Positions 16,763 to 26,232 are shown, numbered from the stretch's first letter. The stretch: 64,000 nt of DNA from Qipengyuania sp. ABI-127-1 (GCA_022953095.1 JALJCR010000003.1:1-64000), one strand, 5' to 3'. Notes: generated by a model from the letters alone, not told the origin. Numbers and translations are program-made.

Positions 16763-16993
16763 ATGACTACATTCCTCACCATCCTTCTCGTCATTATGAT
16801 GGTCCTCGTGGTGGCTTCGCTAATCCGTGGGATCGTCGCTTTCATGAAGAGCACCAAGATCGATCTGGAAAGCGGGGAGCAGACTGACGCGACCGATATG
16901 CAGCTGGCGCAGAACAGGATGATGTTCGCGCGCATCAAATATCAGGCGCTTGCCGTGGTGGTGGTCGCGGTGATCCTCGCCATTGCGAACTGA
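16763..16993 (+). CDS. HIG1-domain two-TM membrane protein
   Basis: A 76-residue protein with two membrane helices (residues about 4-27 and 58-75) and the segment QLAQNRMMFARIKYQALAVVVV, which matches the HIG1 consensus (N-R-M-RxRV/K-x-Q). HIG1 proteins associate with respiratory complexes. The two genes on either side are on the same strand with very short spacing, so it may be in an operon with the cobalamin adenosyltransferase gene. Confidence 0.75.
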   Translation: MTTFLTILLVIMMVLVVASLIRGIVAFMKSTKIDLESGEQTDATDMQLAQNRMMFARIKYQALAVVVVAVILAIAN

Positions 16994-17006
16994 TCCCTAA
17001 CGCGGC

Positions 17007-17585
17007 GTGGTCAAGCTCAACAGGATCTATACCCGTACCGGCGACGATGGCACCACCGGCCTGGTCGACGGGTCGCGTCTGCCCAAGCACGATGCCCGGA
17101 TGGAAGCGATCGGCGCGGTGGACGAAGCCAATTCGGCGGTAGGGCTGGCGGCGGTCGCATGGGCACAGAGCGCGTTTGCCGAGCCGCTTTATCGCATCCA
17201 GAACGATTTGTTCGACCTTGGTGCCGACCTTGCGACACCGGCTGCCGAAGACGACGACTTCGCGCCCTCGGAGATGGTTCTCCGGGTTGTTTCCGCGCAG
17301 GTCGAATGGCTGGAAAAAGCCATCGACGCGGCCAATGCGCGGCTCGAGCCCCTGACCAGCTTCGTCCTTCCCGGCGGGAGCGAAGTCGCGGCGCGCCTCC
17401 ACCTTGCTCGCGCCGCGACTCGCCGCGCCGAACGCGCGATGACGGCAATGGCCTCGCATGTGCGAGCCAATCCGCAGGCGCTCGCCTATATCAATCGTCT
17501 GTCGGACTATCTCTTCGTGCTGGCCCGCGTGGCCAATGACGATGGGCGCGCCGACGTGAAGTGGATCCCTGGCGCCAACCGGTAG
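17007..17585 (+). CDS. cob(I)yrinic acid a,c-diamide adenosyltransferase (PduO type)
   Basis: A 192-residue trimeric ATP:corrinoid adenosyltransferase that makes adenosylcobalamin. It has the N-terminal ATP-binding loop [12 protein letters not shown], the FVLPGGS segment, the active-site arginine helix [12 protein letters not shown], and the C-terminal [12 protein letters not shown]. It starts with GTG at 17007. No cobalamin riboswitch was seen nearby. The user in this genome could be methylmalonyl-CoA mutase or a reductase, not in the window. Confidence 0.92.
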   Translation: MVKLNRIYTRTGDDGTTGLVDGSRLPKHDARMEAIGAVDEANSAVGLAAVAWAQSAFAEPLYRIQNDLFDLGADLATPAAEDDDFAPSEMVLRVVSAQVEWLEKAIDAANARLEPLTSFVLPGGSEVAARLHLARAATRRAERAMTAMASHVRANPQALAYINRLSDYLFVLARVANDDGRADVKWIPGANR

Positions 17586-17758
17586 TCGGCCTGCGGGCCA
17601 TTCAGGCCTGCTCGGTCATACCGGCCTCGATCCGGGGTGACGATCGCAATAGAGGCGCGGGATGCGCTGGTCGGCCATGCCAGCCGGAAAGGCGCTGGTA
17701 TTGTCGCAATGCGCCCGTTAGACCGCGCACTTTGCTGCACATGCGAAGGGAATTCTCG

Positions 17759-18631
17759 ATGAACAAGACGGTCGCCATTATCGGTGCGGGGCAGATGGGT
17801 TCCGGCATTGCGCAAACCGTGGCCGCGCACGGCATGGATGTGCTGCTGGCCGACATAAGCCTCGATGTCGCCGAGAAGGCGCATGCGGGCATCGACAAGG
17901 CGCTCGGCAAGCTGGTGGGCAAGGGCAAGATCGAGATTGCCGATGCCGAAGCGACGCTGAAGCGCATCAGGCCAGTGGCCGATTATGCACCGATGACGGA
18001 TGCCAGCCTGATCGTCGAGGCGGCGACCGAAAGGGAAGAGGTCAAGAAGACAATCTTCGAAAAGGCTGGCGAATTCCTCGCCCCCGATGCGATCATGGCC
18101 TCCAATACCAGCTCGATCCCGATTACCCGCATGGCCAATTACTCGCCCGATCCGGCGCGTTTCATCGGTTTGCACTTCTTCAACCCGGTCCCGATCATGG
18201 GACTGATCGAGGTCATCCCCGGCCTTGCCACGGCGCAGACGACAACCGACAAGACCGTGGCCTTTGCGGAAGGGCTGGGCAAGGAGGTGGTGCTGAGCCA
18301 GGACGAGCCGGGCTTCGTCGTCAACCGCATCCTGCTGCCGATGATCAACGAAGCGGTCTTCGTGCTCGGCCAGTCGACCGCCGGGATCGAGGATATCGAC
18401 AAGGGCTGCCGCCTCGGCCTCAATCATCCGATGGGGCCATTGCAGCTTGCCGACTTCGTCGGGCTCGACACCTGTCTCGACATCATCATGGTGCTCTACA
18501 ACACCACGGGCGACAGCAAATACCGGCCCGCGCCGCTGCTGGTGAAATATGTCGAAGCAGGCTGGCTCGGCCGCAAGACCGGCCGCGGGTTCTACGATTA
18601 TTCGGGCGAAGTGCCTGTTCCGACGCGTTAG
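17759..18631 (+). CDS. 3-hydroxybutyryl/3-hydroxyacyl-CoA dehydrogenase
   Basis: A 290-residue NAD(P)-dependent dehydrogenase. The Rossmann motif is [15 protein letters not shown]. Catalytic serine and histidine lie in SNTSSIPIT and [19 protein letters not shown]; the C-terminal dimerisation domain carries [21 protein letters not shown] and [11 protein letters not shown]. It is the single-domain type used in beta-oxidation, polyhydroxybutyrate or butyrate routes. A strong hairpin follows the stop at once. Confidence 0.92.
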   Translation: MNKTVAIIGAGQMGSGIAQTVAAHGMDVLLADISLDVAEKAHAGIDKALGKLVGKGKIEIADAEATLKRIRPVADYAPMTDASLIVEAATEREEVKKTIFEKAGEFLAPDAIMASNTSSIPITRMANYSPDPARFIGLHFFNPVPIMGLIEVIPGLATAQTTTDKTVAFAEGLGKEVVLSQDEPGFVVNRILLPMINEAVFVLGQSTAGIEDIDKGCRLGLNHPMGPLQLADFVGLDTCLDIIMVLYNTTGDSKYRPAPLLVKYVEAGWLGRKTGRGFYDYSGEVPVPTR

Positions 18632-18651
18632 TTTGCTCGCCTGACGGCTCG

Positions 18652-18734
18652 GCTGTTCCATCCCGCTCCCCCTCCCGACCACCCAATCAGGATGATGCTA
18701 TGGGTGGTCGGGAGGGGGAGCGGGATGGAACAGC
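18652..18734. terminator. 34-bp perfect inverted repeat with 15-base loop
   Basis: Arms 18652-18685 and 18701-18734 are perfectly complementary over 34 bp, with loop 18686-18700. It follows the dehydrogenase stop by 20 bases and may act as a transcription terminator or an mRNA-stabilising structure. There is no T-run after it, so Rho-independent termination in the classical form is not supported. The arm is far longer than a usual terminator stem. Confidence 0.6.
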
Positions 18735-18736
18735 AA

Positions 18737-18758
18737 GGTCGGGACGGACGTCCCGACC
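18737..18758. repeat. second hairpin, 10-bp arms
   Basis: GGTCGGGACG (18737-18746) and CGTCCCGACC (18749-18758) are exact reverse complements separated by two bases. It starts two bases after the 34-bp hairpin, and both carry GGTCGGGA-like sequence, so the pair may form one compound structure. Confidence 0.6.
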
Positions 18759-18888
18759 GCACCTATAAAAAGCTCCGGATTGGGGCGAGGGCTGGCACCG
18801 AAGGGCCGGACGAGCGACCAGCCCGCACCCCACAAATATCGGAACCCCAGGCCCCGGCTCCCCGTTTCTCCTCCAAAGGAGATATTCG

Positions 18889-19233
18889 ATGAGTACCACC
18901 AAGTCCGAAAGCCAGGAAAAGCGTCAGTCGGGCCTCGCCCCCGAAACGCATAATGACGAGCAGGACGATCACCGTAGACAGGCGCAGGAAGTCGCCGAGC
19001 AGGCGCGGGAAGTGACGTCCGAGACAGGCTCGCCGACCGAGAGCATCAAGAGCGACAAATCGTCGGGTCTGATGGGCGACTCCACGCAGGATACGGTCGA
19101 TCACATGCGCGATATGGAAAGCTCGGGCCGGATCGACATGGATGCCTATACCGGCGAGCCCAACCACGACGACAATGTCGACAAATACGGCAAGGCGCGC
19201 AAACCCGACGGATTGCGCGGCGACGGTAGCTGA
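18889..19233 (+). CDS. hydrophilic, probably disordered protein of unknown function
   Basis: A 114-residue protein made almost entirely of polar and charged residues (KSESQEKRQSG, HNDEQDDHRRQ, KPDGLRGDGS), with no hydrophobic core, signal peptide or membrane segment. The very strong ribosome binding site AAAGGAGAT seven bases before the ATG argues that it is real and well expressed. The composition recalls stress-related hydrophilins, but no family was recognised. Confidence 0.65.
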   Translation: MSTTKSESQEKRQSGLAPETHNDEQDDHRRQAQEVAEQAREVTSETGSPTESIKSDKSSGLMGDSTQDTVDHMRDMESSGRIDMDAYTGEPNHDDNVDKYGKARKPDGLRGDGS

Positions 19234-19641
19234 TTATTCGATCGAGCCGTCGTTCAGGATCCACAGGCCGGCGGTAAGCACCGCCGCGCCCGCAGCGATG
19301 GCATAGGCCATGACGCGGAAATTGGGTCGCGGGATCGCCTCGAACTGATGCGGATCGAGCCGTTCCAGTGTGCGGCAGGCGCGGCGTTCCGCAGTGACGG
19401 CCAGCCAACCGCCGCCAACGATGAAAACCGTTGCAATCGCCTTGGCCAGCCATGGCGGCTCGAACTCGCCGAACACCGCGCGAAAACCCAAGCCGATACC
19501 GATCGCGGCGAAGGCCGTCCGCATCCACCCGGCGAAGGTACGTTCCATCGCCATGATGTTGCGATCTTCGGCAAGGTCGGTGCGAAATTCCGCCCATTGC
19601 GTCGATTTATCGGGTTTGTCCGGGGGATCGTCCTGCGCCAT
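19234..19641 (-). CDS. DUF202 / YidH family membrane protein
   Basis: A 135-residue protein with the DUF202 signature: LAEDRNIMAMERTFAGWMRTAFAAIGIGLGF, including the LAxERTxLAWxRTxLA-like core, then three membrane helices (about residues 45-60, 69-85 and 112-128). Function is unknown. It converges on the hydrophilic protein gene with no spacer. Confidence 0.82.
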   Translation of the reverse strand: MAQDDPPDKPDKSTQWAEFRTDLAEDRNIMAMERTFAGWMRTAFAAIGIGLGFRAVFGEFEPPWLAKAIATVFIVGGGWLAVTAERRACRTLERLDPHQFEAIPRPNFRVMAYAIAAGAAVLTAGLWILNDGSIE

Positions 19642-19683
19642 GACGTGTCAATGGGCGAGAGGCCGCGCCGGTTCCGGCGTTAT

Positions 19684-20088
19684 CTATCGCACCTCTTCCG
19701 CAATGACAGGCTCTTCGTCCGGCGCGGCCCTGGGGGCTCGTCCGTGAGATTGTCCTGCCATGGGATTGGTGTCGCCGGTAAAACGGCTGTGATCGATCGG
19801 TTCTGGCTCGAATGGTTGGGGGTTGGCCGGACCGGTGGTGTCGCTTTCGGCATACCAGGTGGACTGCGCCTGGTCGTTGCTTTGCAATTTCCGGGGTTCA
19901 GGCCCGGGCCATTCGTCCCCGCCTGCGGGCTGCGCCCCCGCAGCCCGGCCCTCGATGGCCGGCGCGTCGCCCAGTTGGCCGATCACGCCGGGATCGTCTT
20001 CCCCACCAATCAGCAGCGCCACGGCCACCAGAAACGCGCCGACCAAGGCCAGCTTCTTGACCAGTCCGGGAGGAAATTCCTGATCCAT
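19684..20088 (-). CDS. single-pass membrane protein of unknown function
   Basis: A 134-residue protein with one N-terminal membrane segment (KKLALVGAFLVAVALLIGG, residues about 11-29) and a long proline-, glycine- and glutamate-rich tail that looks disordered. No family was recognised. It lies 25 bases downstream of mutS on the same strand and could be cotranscribed with it. Confidence 0.6.
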   Translation of the reverse strand: MDQEFPPGLVKKLALVGAFLVAVALLIGGEDDPGVIGQLGDAPAIEGRAAGAQPAGGDEWPGPEPRKLQSNDQAQSTWYAESDTTGPANPQPFEPEPIDHSRFTGDTNPMAGQSHGRAPRAAPDEEPVIAEEVR

Positions 20089-20113
20089 TGCCGCAGATCG
20101 TAGCGGATGGGGG

Positions 20114-22738
20114 TTAAGCGTCTGTTGCTGTGGCTTGCGCCTTCAAGGCATACAACGTTTCGAGCGCCTCTCGCGGCGAAAGTGAATCGACATCGATTGC
20201 CTCCACCGCCGCATGCAGCGGATCTTCCTCGGCCTCCTCTATCTGCGCAGTGACTGCGAAGAGCGGCAGTTCGCCAAGGCCCGCCGCGAGCCCGCCGGTA
20301 GCCTCGCGGCCTTTCTCGAGCTTGTCGAGCACCGCCTTGGCGCGCTTGATAACCGGCGCGGGTACGCCCGCCAGCTTCGCGACCGACAGGCCATAGCTGC
20401 GGTCCGCCGCGCCCCTGGCCAGTTCGTGCAGAAGCACCAGATCGCCCTTCCATTCGCGCGCACGAACGTGGTGCAGGCTCAGCGCATCGCAAGTATCGGC
20501 GAGGCGGCTGAGCTCGTGATAATGCGTCGCGAAAAGGCAGCGGCAGCCGAGTTGCTCATGCACCGCCTCGACCACCGCCCAGGCGAGCGCCATCCCGTCA
20601 TAGGTCGAGGTACCGCGGCCGACCTCGTCGAGGATGACGAAGCTGCGTGTCGTGGCCTGCGACAGGATCGCGGCGGTCTCGACCATCTCCACCATGAAGG
20701 TCGACCGGCCGCGCGCGAGGTTGTCGCTCGCGCCCACACGGCTGAACAGGCGATCGGCCAGCCCGATCCGCGCTTTCGTGGCGGGTACAAAGCTTCCCGC
20801 CTGTGCGAGCAGCATGATCAAGGCGTTCTGACGCAGGAAGGTCGATTTGCCGCCCATGTTCGGGCCGCCGATCAGCCATAGCCGGTCGTCCGGCCCAAGC
20901 GTGCAGTCGTTGGCGACGAACCGTTCCCCCGCCTTGGCTAGCGCCTGTTCTACCACCGGATGCCGCCCGCCGCTGACTTCGAGGCACGGTTCGTCGATTA
21001 CTTCCGGGCGAGCCCAGTCATCTTCGGCGGCACGTTCGGCCAGCGCTGCGGATACGTCAATCCGCGCCAGCGCAGCCGCGGTTGCGGCGATAGCCTCGCG
21101 TGCGTCGACCACTTCGCTGACAAGGCGGTCGAAATGCATTTCTTCGGCCGCCAGCGCATGCGCTCCGGCCTCCGCGATCCGCGAGGCTTCTTCATGCAGG
21201 CCGACCGAGTTGAACCGCACCGCGCCCGCCATGGTCTGGCGGTGGGTGAAGCCGCTATCCGCCGCCATCAGCTTGTCGCCGTGCTTGGCCGGTACTTCGA
21301 TGAAGTAGCCGAGCACCTTGTTGTGCTTGATCTTGAGCGAGGGGGTCTTGGTTTCCTCTCGATATCTTGCTTCCAGCGCGGCGATCGCCTTGCGCGCATT
21401 GCCGCTGGTTTCGCGCAAGGCGTCGAGCGAATGGTCGTAACCGCTAGCGATGAAACCGCCCTGGCTGCGCTCGGTCGGCGGAGAGGGGATCAGCGCGCGC
21501 GCCAGATGGTCGACCAGCGCGGCATGACCACCCAAAGCATCGCTCATCCGCGCAAGTAGTGCAGGCCGGTCGTTGCTGGCTGCCAGCATGTCCCGCACGC
21601 GCCGCGCTTCGGCCAGACCGTCGCGGATCTGCCCGAGATCGCGCGGGCTGCCGCGCCCAGCCACCAGCCTGCCGAGTGCACGGCCGAGATCGGGCGCCTG
21701 TCGCAGGACGGCTCGCAGATCCGCCCGCAGCAGCGGGTCGGCGTAAAAGTGCTGCACGCTGGCGAGACGCTCTTCGATCGCGCCACGCTCGGCGAGCGGG
21801 GCGGCAAGGTCCTCGGCCAATTGGCGCGCGCCGGCCCCGGTGGAGCAGCGATCGACGCAGGCGATCAAGCTGCCTGTCCGCCCGCCGCTTTGCGCCTCGA
21901 GTATTTCGAGGCTGGTGCGTGTCGCCGCATCCATCGCCAGATGCGCGCCCGATCCGCGAGTCACCGGCGGCAGCAGGAAAGGCAGCGTGCCGCGCCCGGC
22001 ATGATCGAGATAGGCAATCAGCCCGGCCACCGCCGCGAGCATCGGCCGGGTGAAGGTGCCCAGCCCGTCGAGCGTTGCGATCCCGTGAATGTTCTTGAGG
22101 CGTGTTTCGCCATCTTCGCTACGGAAATCCGCGCGTGGCCGTGCGATCATCTCGGGCTGGGCGGCGTCCCAGTCCTCGGGGGCGACCACCTCGCTCGCTC
22201 CCAGACGTGCGAGGGCAGCATCGAGCGCCTGCGGATCGCATTCCTCGAGCTCCATCCGTCCGGTCGAGATGTCGCACGCCGCCAGTCCGACGCCGTCGCG
22301 CACCGGTGCCACTGCGACCAGCAGGTTGGCGCGGCGCGGTTCGAGCAGCGCTTCCTCGGTCAGCGTCCCGGCAGTGACGAAGCGGACGATGTCACGCGCG
22401 ACCAGCGCCTTGGATACCGGTGTGCCTTCGCGTCTGGCACGTTCCTTTGCCTGCTCGGGCGTCTCTGTCTGTTCGGCGATCGCGACACGGCAGCCGCCCT
22501 TGATCAGCCGGGCGAGATAGCCTTCGGCCGAATGGACCGGGACACCGCACATCGGGACTGGTTCGCCATCGTGTTCGCCCCGCGTGGTCAGCGCGATGTC
22601 GAGCACGCCCGCTGCCACCTTGGCATCCTCGAAGAACAGCTCGAAGAAATCGCCCATGCGGTAGAACAGCAGTGCATCGCCTGCCTCGCGCTTGAGCGCC
22701 AGATATTGCTGCATCATCGGAGTAGGCTTGCTGGGCAT
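20114..22738 (-). CDS. mutS: DNA mismatch repair protein MutS
   Basis: An 874-residue mismatch-recognition ATPase. The N-terminal mismatch-contact motif appears as RMGDFFELF (Phe-x-Glu). The ATPase shows Walker A GGPNMGGKSTFLRQ near residue 620, the Walker B / signature region FVILDEVGRGTSTYDG, and the ATHYHEL segment. The length is normal for alphaproteobacterial MutS. It is divergent from maeB, 113 bases away. Confidence 0.97.
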   Translation of the reverse strand: MPSKPTPMMQQYLALKREAGDALLFYRMGDFFELFFEDAKVAAGVLDIALTTRGEHDGEPVPMCGVPVHSAEGYLARLIKGGCRVAIAEQTETPEQAKERARREGTPVSKALVARDIVRFVTAGTLTEEALLEPRRANLLVAVAPVRDGVGLAACDISTGRMELEECDPQALDAALARLGASEVVAPEDWDAAQPEMIARPRADFRSEDGETRLKNIHGIATLDGLGTFTRPMLAAVAGLIAYLDHAGRGTLPFLLPPVTRGSGAHLAMDAATRTSLEILEAQSGGRTGSLIACVDRCSTGAGARQLAEDLAAPLAERGAIEERLASVQHFYADPLLRADLRAVLRQAPDLGRALGRLVAGRGSPRDLGQIRDGLAEARRVRDMLAASNDRPALLARMSDALGGHAALVDHLARALIPSPPTERSQGGFIASGYDHSLDALRETSGNARKAIAALEARYREETKTPSLKIKHNKVLGYFIEVPAKHGDKLMAADSGFTHRQTMAGAVRFNSVGLHEEASRIAEAGAHALAAEEMHFDRLVSEVVDAREAIAATAAALARIDVSAALAERAAEDDWARPEVIDEPCLEVSGGRHPVVEQALAKAGERFVANDCTLGPDDRLWLIGGPNMGGKSTFLRQNALIMLLAQAGSFVPATKARIGLADRLFSRVGASDNLARGRSTFMVEMVETAAILSQATTRSFVILDEVGRGTSTYDGMALAWAVVEAVHEQLGCRCLFATHYHELSRLADTCDALSLHHVRAREWKGDLVLLHELARGAADRSYGLSVAKLAGVPAPVIKRAKAVLDKLEKGREATGGLAAGLGELPLFAVTAQIEEAEEDPLHAAVEAIDVDSLSPREALETLYALKAQATATDA

Positions 22739-22851
22739 GGGAGGGGCCTAGCGAGCATGGCGGCGATTCGGGAGTCGGGCTAGCCCTCCTTTCCCCTATG
22801 ACTTCGCCGCCCGAACGGTTAGGGGCAGCAGCGCAAGACAAGGGGACGCCA

Positions 22852-25110
22852 ATGGCCGACGAGAAATCCGCATTCACCACCCGCGAAGCGCTGTTCTACC
22901 ACGAGACGATCCGTCCCGGTAAGATCGAGATTATCGCCAGCAAGCCCATGGCGACCCAGCGCGATCTCAGCCTGGCCTATTCGCCCGGCGTGGCCGCCCC
23001 GGTGGAAGCGATTGCGGCAAATCCCAAAGATGCGGCACGCTACACCGCGCGTTCGAACCTCGTCGCGGTCATTTCCAACGGCACCGCCATCCTCGGCCTC
23101 GGCAATCTCGGCGCACTGGCCTCGAAGCCGGTGATGGAAGGCAAAGCAGTCCTGTTCAAGCGCTTCGCCGATGTCGACTCGATCGACCTCGAACTCGATA
23201 CCGAGAACCCGGAAAAGTTCATCGAGGCGGTCGCGCTGATGGAGCCGAGCTTCGGCGGCATCAATCTGGAAGACATCGCCGCGCCCGAATGCTTCATCAT
23301 CGAACAGGCTCTGCGTGAGCGGATGAATATCCCCGTCATGCATGACGACCAGCATGGCACCGCGATCATCGCTGCGGCGGGTCTTATCAATGCCTGCCAT
23401 CTGACCGGGCGCGATCTCAAGGACTGCCGAATGGTCGTGAACGGGGCGGGCGCGAGCGCGCTGGCCTGTACCGCGCTGATCAAGGCGATCGGCGTACCGC
23501 ACGAGAACGTAATCGTGTGCGACCGATCAGGCCCGATCACGCCGGAACGCGACAATGTCGACCAGTGGAAGAGCGCGCATGCGGTCGAAACCGCAGCCAC
23601 CCGCCTCGAAGAAGCGCTCGAGGGGGCCGATATCTTCCTCGGTCTCTCGGCGGCGGGCGCGCTCAAGCCCGAATGGGTCGCGCACATGGCCGACAAGCCG
23701 ATCATCTTCGCCATGGCCAATCCGGTGCCCGAAATCATGCCCGAGGATGCCAAGGCGGTCCGGCCCGATGCGATCATCGCGACCGGGCGCAGCGACTATC
23801 CCAACCAGGTCAACAACGTCCTCGGCTTTCCCTTTATCTTCCGCGGTGCGCTCGATGTGCAGGCGACCGCGATCAACGAGGAGATGAAAGTGGCGGCGGC
23901 GCGTGCGATCGCCGAACTGGCGCGCGAGCGTGTGCCCGAAGAGGTGGCTGCCGCTTATGGTGTCACGCATCAATTCGGGGAGGAGTACATCATCCCCGCT
24001 CCGTTCGACCCGCGCCTGATGGAGGTCGTATCCAGCGCGGTGGCCAAGGCGGCAATGGACACGGGAGTCGCACAGGCACCGATCGAGGATTTCGAGGAAT
24101 ACCGTCATCAGTTGAAGGCGCGTCTCAACCCGACGACTGCTGCCCTGACCAATATCTATGAACAGGCGAAGGCCAATCCCAAGCGGATGGTCTTCGCCGA
24201 GGCGGAAGAAGATGTGGTGCTGCGCGCCGCAGTCCAGTTCCGCGACTTCGGCTATGGCGAACCGATACTCGTCGGTCGGACGGAGAAGGTGCGCGAGAAG
24301 CTGGCCGAACTTGCCGTCGACGATCCCGACGACTGGATCGTCGAAAACTCCGCCCTGTCGGACAAGGTCCCGGCCATGGTCGATTTCCTCTACAGACGGC
24401 TGCAACGGCGCGGCTATACCGAGCGCGACGTGACCCGCATGGTCAATCAGGAGCGCAACGTTTTCGCCGCGCTGCTCGTCGCGCTGGGCCATGGCGACGG
24501 CATGATTTCCGGTCTGACCCGCACCTTCAGTCAGACCGCACGCGAGGTCGGAAGAGTGCTCGATCCGGCTCCGGGCGCGGTGCCCTTTGGTGTGCATATG
24601 ATGATCGGCAAGAACACCACCGTGTTCCTGGCCGATACCACGATCAATGAACGCCCCACGGCCGAACAGCTTGCGCATATCGCCAAGGAAACCGCTGCCG
24701 TGGCACGCCGGATGGGGCATGAACCGCGCGTCGCCTTCTTGTCCTTCTCGACCTTCGGCAACCCCAGTGGGCAGTGGCTCGACAATATTCGCGACGCAGT
24801 GGCGATCCTCGACGCCGAGGAACCGGGCTTCGAATATGAGGGCGAAATGGCGCCCGACGTGGCGCTCAATCCGACAGTGATGAAGCTCTACCCCTTCAGC
24901 CGCCTGTCCGGCCCGGCCAATGTGCTGGTGATGCCTGGCCTGCAATCGGCGAACCTCTCGGCCAAGCTGCTGCGCGAACTGGCGGGCGAAACCACGGTCG
25001 GCCCGATGATGATCGGGATGGAAAAACCCGTCCAGATCGCCCCGATGACGGCGATCGCGCCGGACGTGCTGACCTTGGCGGTGTTGGCGAGTGCGGGCGT
25101 GGTGGGCTGA
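22852..25110 (+). CDS. maeB: NADP-type malic enzyme with phosphotransacetylase-like domain
   Basis: A 752-residue two-domain protein. Residues 1 to about 430 are the malic enzyme (oxidative decarboxylation of malate to pyruvate), with SLAYSPGVAAP, MHDDQHGTAIIAAAGL, the nucleotide-binding VVNGAGASALA and FAMANPVPEI. The rest resembles phosphate acetyltransferase (MVFAEAEEDVVLRAA, LVMPGLQSANLSAKLL) and in this family is a regulatory domain for acetyl-CoA. AAGGGG lies before the ATG at 22852. Confidence 0.95.
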   Translation: MADEKSAFTTREALFYHETIRPGKIEIIASKPMATQRDLSLAYSPGVAAPVEAIAANPKDAARYTARSNLVAVISNGTAILGLGNLGALASKPVMEGKAVLFKRFADVDSIDLELDTENPEKFIEAVALMEPSFGGINLEDIAAPECFIIEQALRERMNIPVMHDDQHGTAIIAAAGLINACHLTGRDLKDCRMVVNGAGASALACTALIKAIGVPHENVIVCDRSGPITPERDNVDQWKSAHAVETAATRLEEALEGADIFLGLSAAGALKPEWVAHMADKPIIFAMANPVPEIMPEDAKAVRPDAIIATGRSDYPNQVNNVLGFPFIFRGALDVQATAINEEMKVAAARAIAELARERVPEEVAAAYGVTHQFGEEYIIPAPFDPRLMEVVSSAVAKAAMDTGVAQAPIEDFEEYRHQLKARLNPTTAALTNIYEQAKANPKRMVFAEAEEDVVLRAAVQFRDFGYGEPILVGRTEKVREKLAELAVDDPDDWIVENSALSDKVPAMVDFLYRRLQRRGYTERDVTRMVNQERNVFAALLVALGHGDGMISGLTRTFSQTAREVGRVLDPAPGAVPFGVHMMIGKNTTVFLADTTINERPTAEQLAHIAKETAAVARRMGHEPRVAFLSFSTFGNPSGQWLDNIRDAVAILDAEEPGFEYEGEMAPDVALNPTVMKLYPFSRLSGPANVLVMPGLQSANLSAKLLRELAGETTVGPMMIGMEKPVQIAPMTAIAPDVLTLAVLASAGVVG

Positions 25111-25245
25111 CGGGCCGAGCTTCGCGAGGGCTTCGATTTCGCCGCGTGGCGGCGGAACGGAGCCAAGCGCTTTGCGTGGGGCAAATACTGCCCGCCGGCT
25201 TGCTCTACTGCAGGCAGTGCATACGGCCCGCTCTGGAATGGCCCC

Positions 25246-25458
25246 TCACGGATTTTCCTGCGTGAGGTAGCTTGCGAGCCGACGCATTTTCGGGCCGAGA
25301 ACGAGGTTGGTCAGCGGAACCAGAATTCCGGTCAAAATCAAGGTTTGCACGCCCAGCGGAAGGGGGCGGGCCAAGCCTGAAAGCAGGATCAGCAAGCACG
25401 TCACGAGCGGCCATACGGTCAGCCAAACCAGCAGAAGATGGAGGAGGACGGTTTTCAC
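25246..25458 (-). CDS. small two-TM membrane protein
   Basis: A 70-residue protein with two hydrophobic helices (LLHLLLVWLTVWPLVTCLLILL and PLGVQTLILTGILVPLTNLVL) and a basic end, PKMRRLASYL. No family name can be given with confidence. Its ATG overlaps the marR stop by four bases, so it is cotranslated with the regulator and is probably part of the same response. Confidence 0.75.
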   Translation of the reverse strand: MKTVLLHLLLVWLTVWPLVTCLLILLSGLARPLPLGVQTLILTGILVPLTNLVLGPKMRRLASYLTQENP

Positions 25459-25904
25459 GAGTCGGCCTTTGCCGAAGACATGGCGCGATTCAGGATCGAG
25501 AAATAGCCCGGCATGATCTCGGCAAGTTTCGCCTGGCCTGCTGCGGTAAGGGAAATCTCGCGCGATCGGGCATCATCAGAACTGGACGCGATGCTGATGA
25601 GGTTCGCGGATTCCAGGCTGCGCAGCACTCTCGTTACGACGGGTTTCGACACATCCAGCCGATCGGCGACCTCGCCCGCCATCAGCGATGAGCGATCCGG
25701 TTCGCGATCGATGACGACCAGAGTGAGAAAGCGCAATTGCGAGAAACCATGGTCTGCGAAATACGCCTCCAGCTCGCGGATCAGGAGACTTGCCTTACGC
25801 ATCAGATCGAGCGCGTCCATGACGTTGCCGACATCGACCCCCTCGAACCGATCGGAATAGCCTTCCACCATCTGCCGGCTTGGTAAGTTCTTGAGAAAGA
25901 ACAT
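25455..25904 (-). CDS. MarR family transcriptional regulator
   Basis: A 149-residue winged-helix regulator: dimerisation helices at both ends, the recognition region MAGEVADRLDVSKPVVTRVLRSLESANLI, and the wing SSDDARSREISLTAAG with the DxRxR-type arginines. It is encoded four bases after the monooxygenase gene and overlaps the small membrane protein. It probably represses this operon through the palindrome at 26211-26232. Confidence 0.87.
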   Translation of the reverse strand: MFFLKNLPSRQMVEGYSDRFEGVDVGNVMDALDLMRKASLLIRELEAYFADHGFSQLRFLTLVVIDREPDRSSLMAGEVADRLDVSKPVVTRVLRSLESANLISIASSSDDARSREISLTAAGQAKLAEIMPGYFSILNRAMSSAKADS

Positions 25905-25908
25905 CGTA

Positions 25909-26199
25909 CTAGGCTACCGGGCGGAGCCGAAGTATCTCCGGCTCCTCGGCGAGCCAGTTTTCATATGCTTTGAAAACCGCAAGGGTATATGGCTGCTCGT
26001 GATGGGCTTTAAGAGCCGCTTCGTCCTCCCATTCCTCATAGAGATGCAGGGTCCCGGTTTCGATATTCTCGCTCAACCGGAATTCGATACAGCCCGGTTC
26101 CGCGCGCGTTCGATCGATTATGCCGCACACGGCTTCGCGGGCGGCATCGAAATATTCAGGATGCGGCGTGATCCGCGCCATGATGTTCAATCGTGCCAT
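25909..26199 (-). CDS. antibiotic biosynthesis monooxygenase (ABM / YgiN-like)
   Basis: A 96-residue ABM ferredoxin-like domain: LNIMARITPHPEYFDAAREAV, EPGCIEFRLSENIETGTLHLYEEWEDEAALKAHHEQPY and an aromatic C-terminal helix. The family includes YgiN, a quinol monooxygenase. ATG at 26199 (AGGAG upstream) was chosen; the longer frame would read through the operator. It is the first gene of a MarR-controlled operon, so a role in coping with quinones or related electrophiles is plausible but inferred. Confidence 0.82.
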   Translation of the reverse strand: MARLNIMARITPHPEYFDAAREAVCGIIDRTRAEPGCIEFRLSENIETGTLHLYEEWEDEAALKAHHEQPYTLAVFKAYENWLAEEPEILRLRPVA

Positions 26200-26210
26200 T
26201 ACAAAGCTCC

Positions 26211-26232
26211 TATAGTTAGCATGATAACTATA
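26211..26232. promoter_or_regulatory. palindromic operator over the ABM-marR promoter
   Basis: TATAGTTA (26211-26218) and TAACTATA (26225-26232) form a perfect 8-bp inverted repeat with six bases between. Read on the minus strand, TATAGT within it is a good -10 box, with TTGACG about 15 bases upstream. The site ends 12 bases before the ABM start, so a bound MarR dimer would block transcription. Confidence 0.75.

Noticed and set aside
18692..18892. Short plus-strand open frame across the big hairpin
   Set aside because: It begins inside the hairpin loop, has low-complexity basic content and overlaps the strong ribosome binding site of the next gene; not a believable protein.
25205..25426. Second minus-strand frame overlapping the small membrane protein
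   Set aside because: The overlapping frame at 25246-25458 has two clear membrane helices and an ATGA link to marR; this one has neither.
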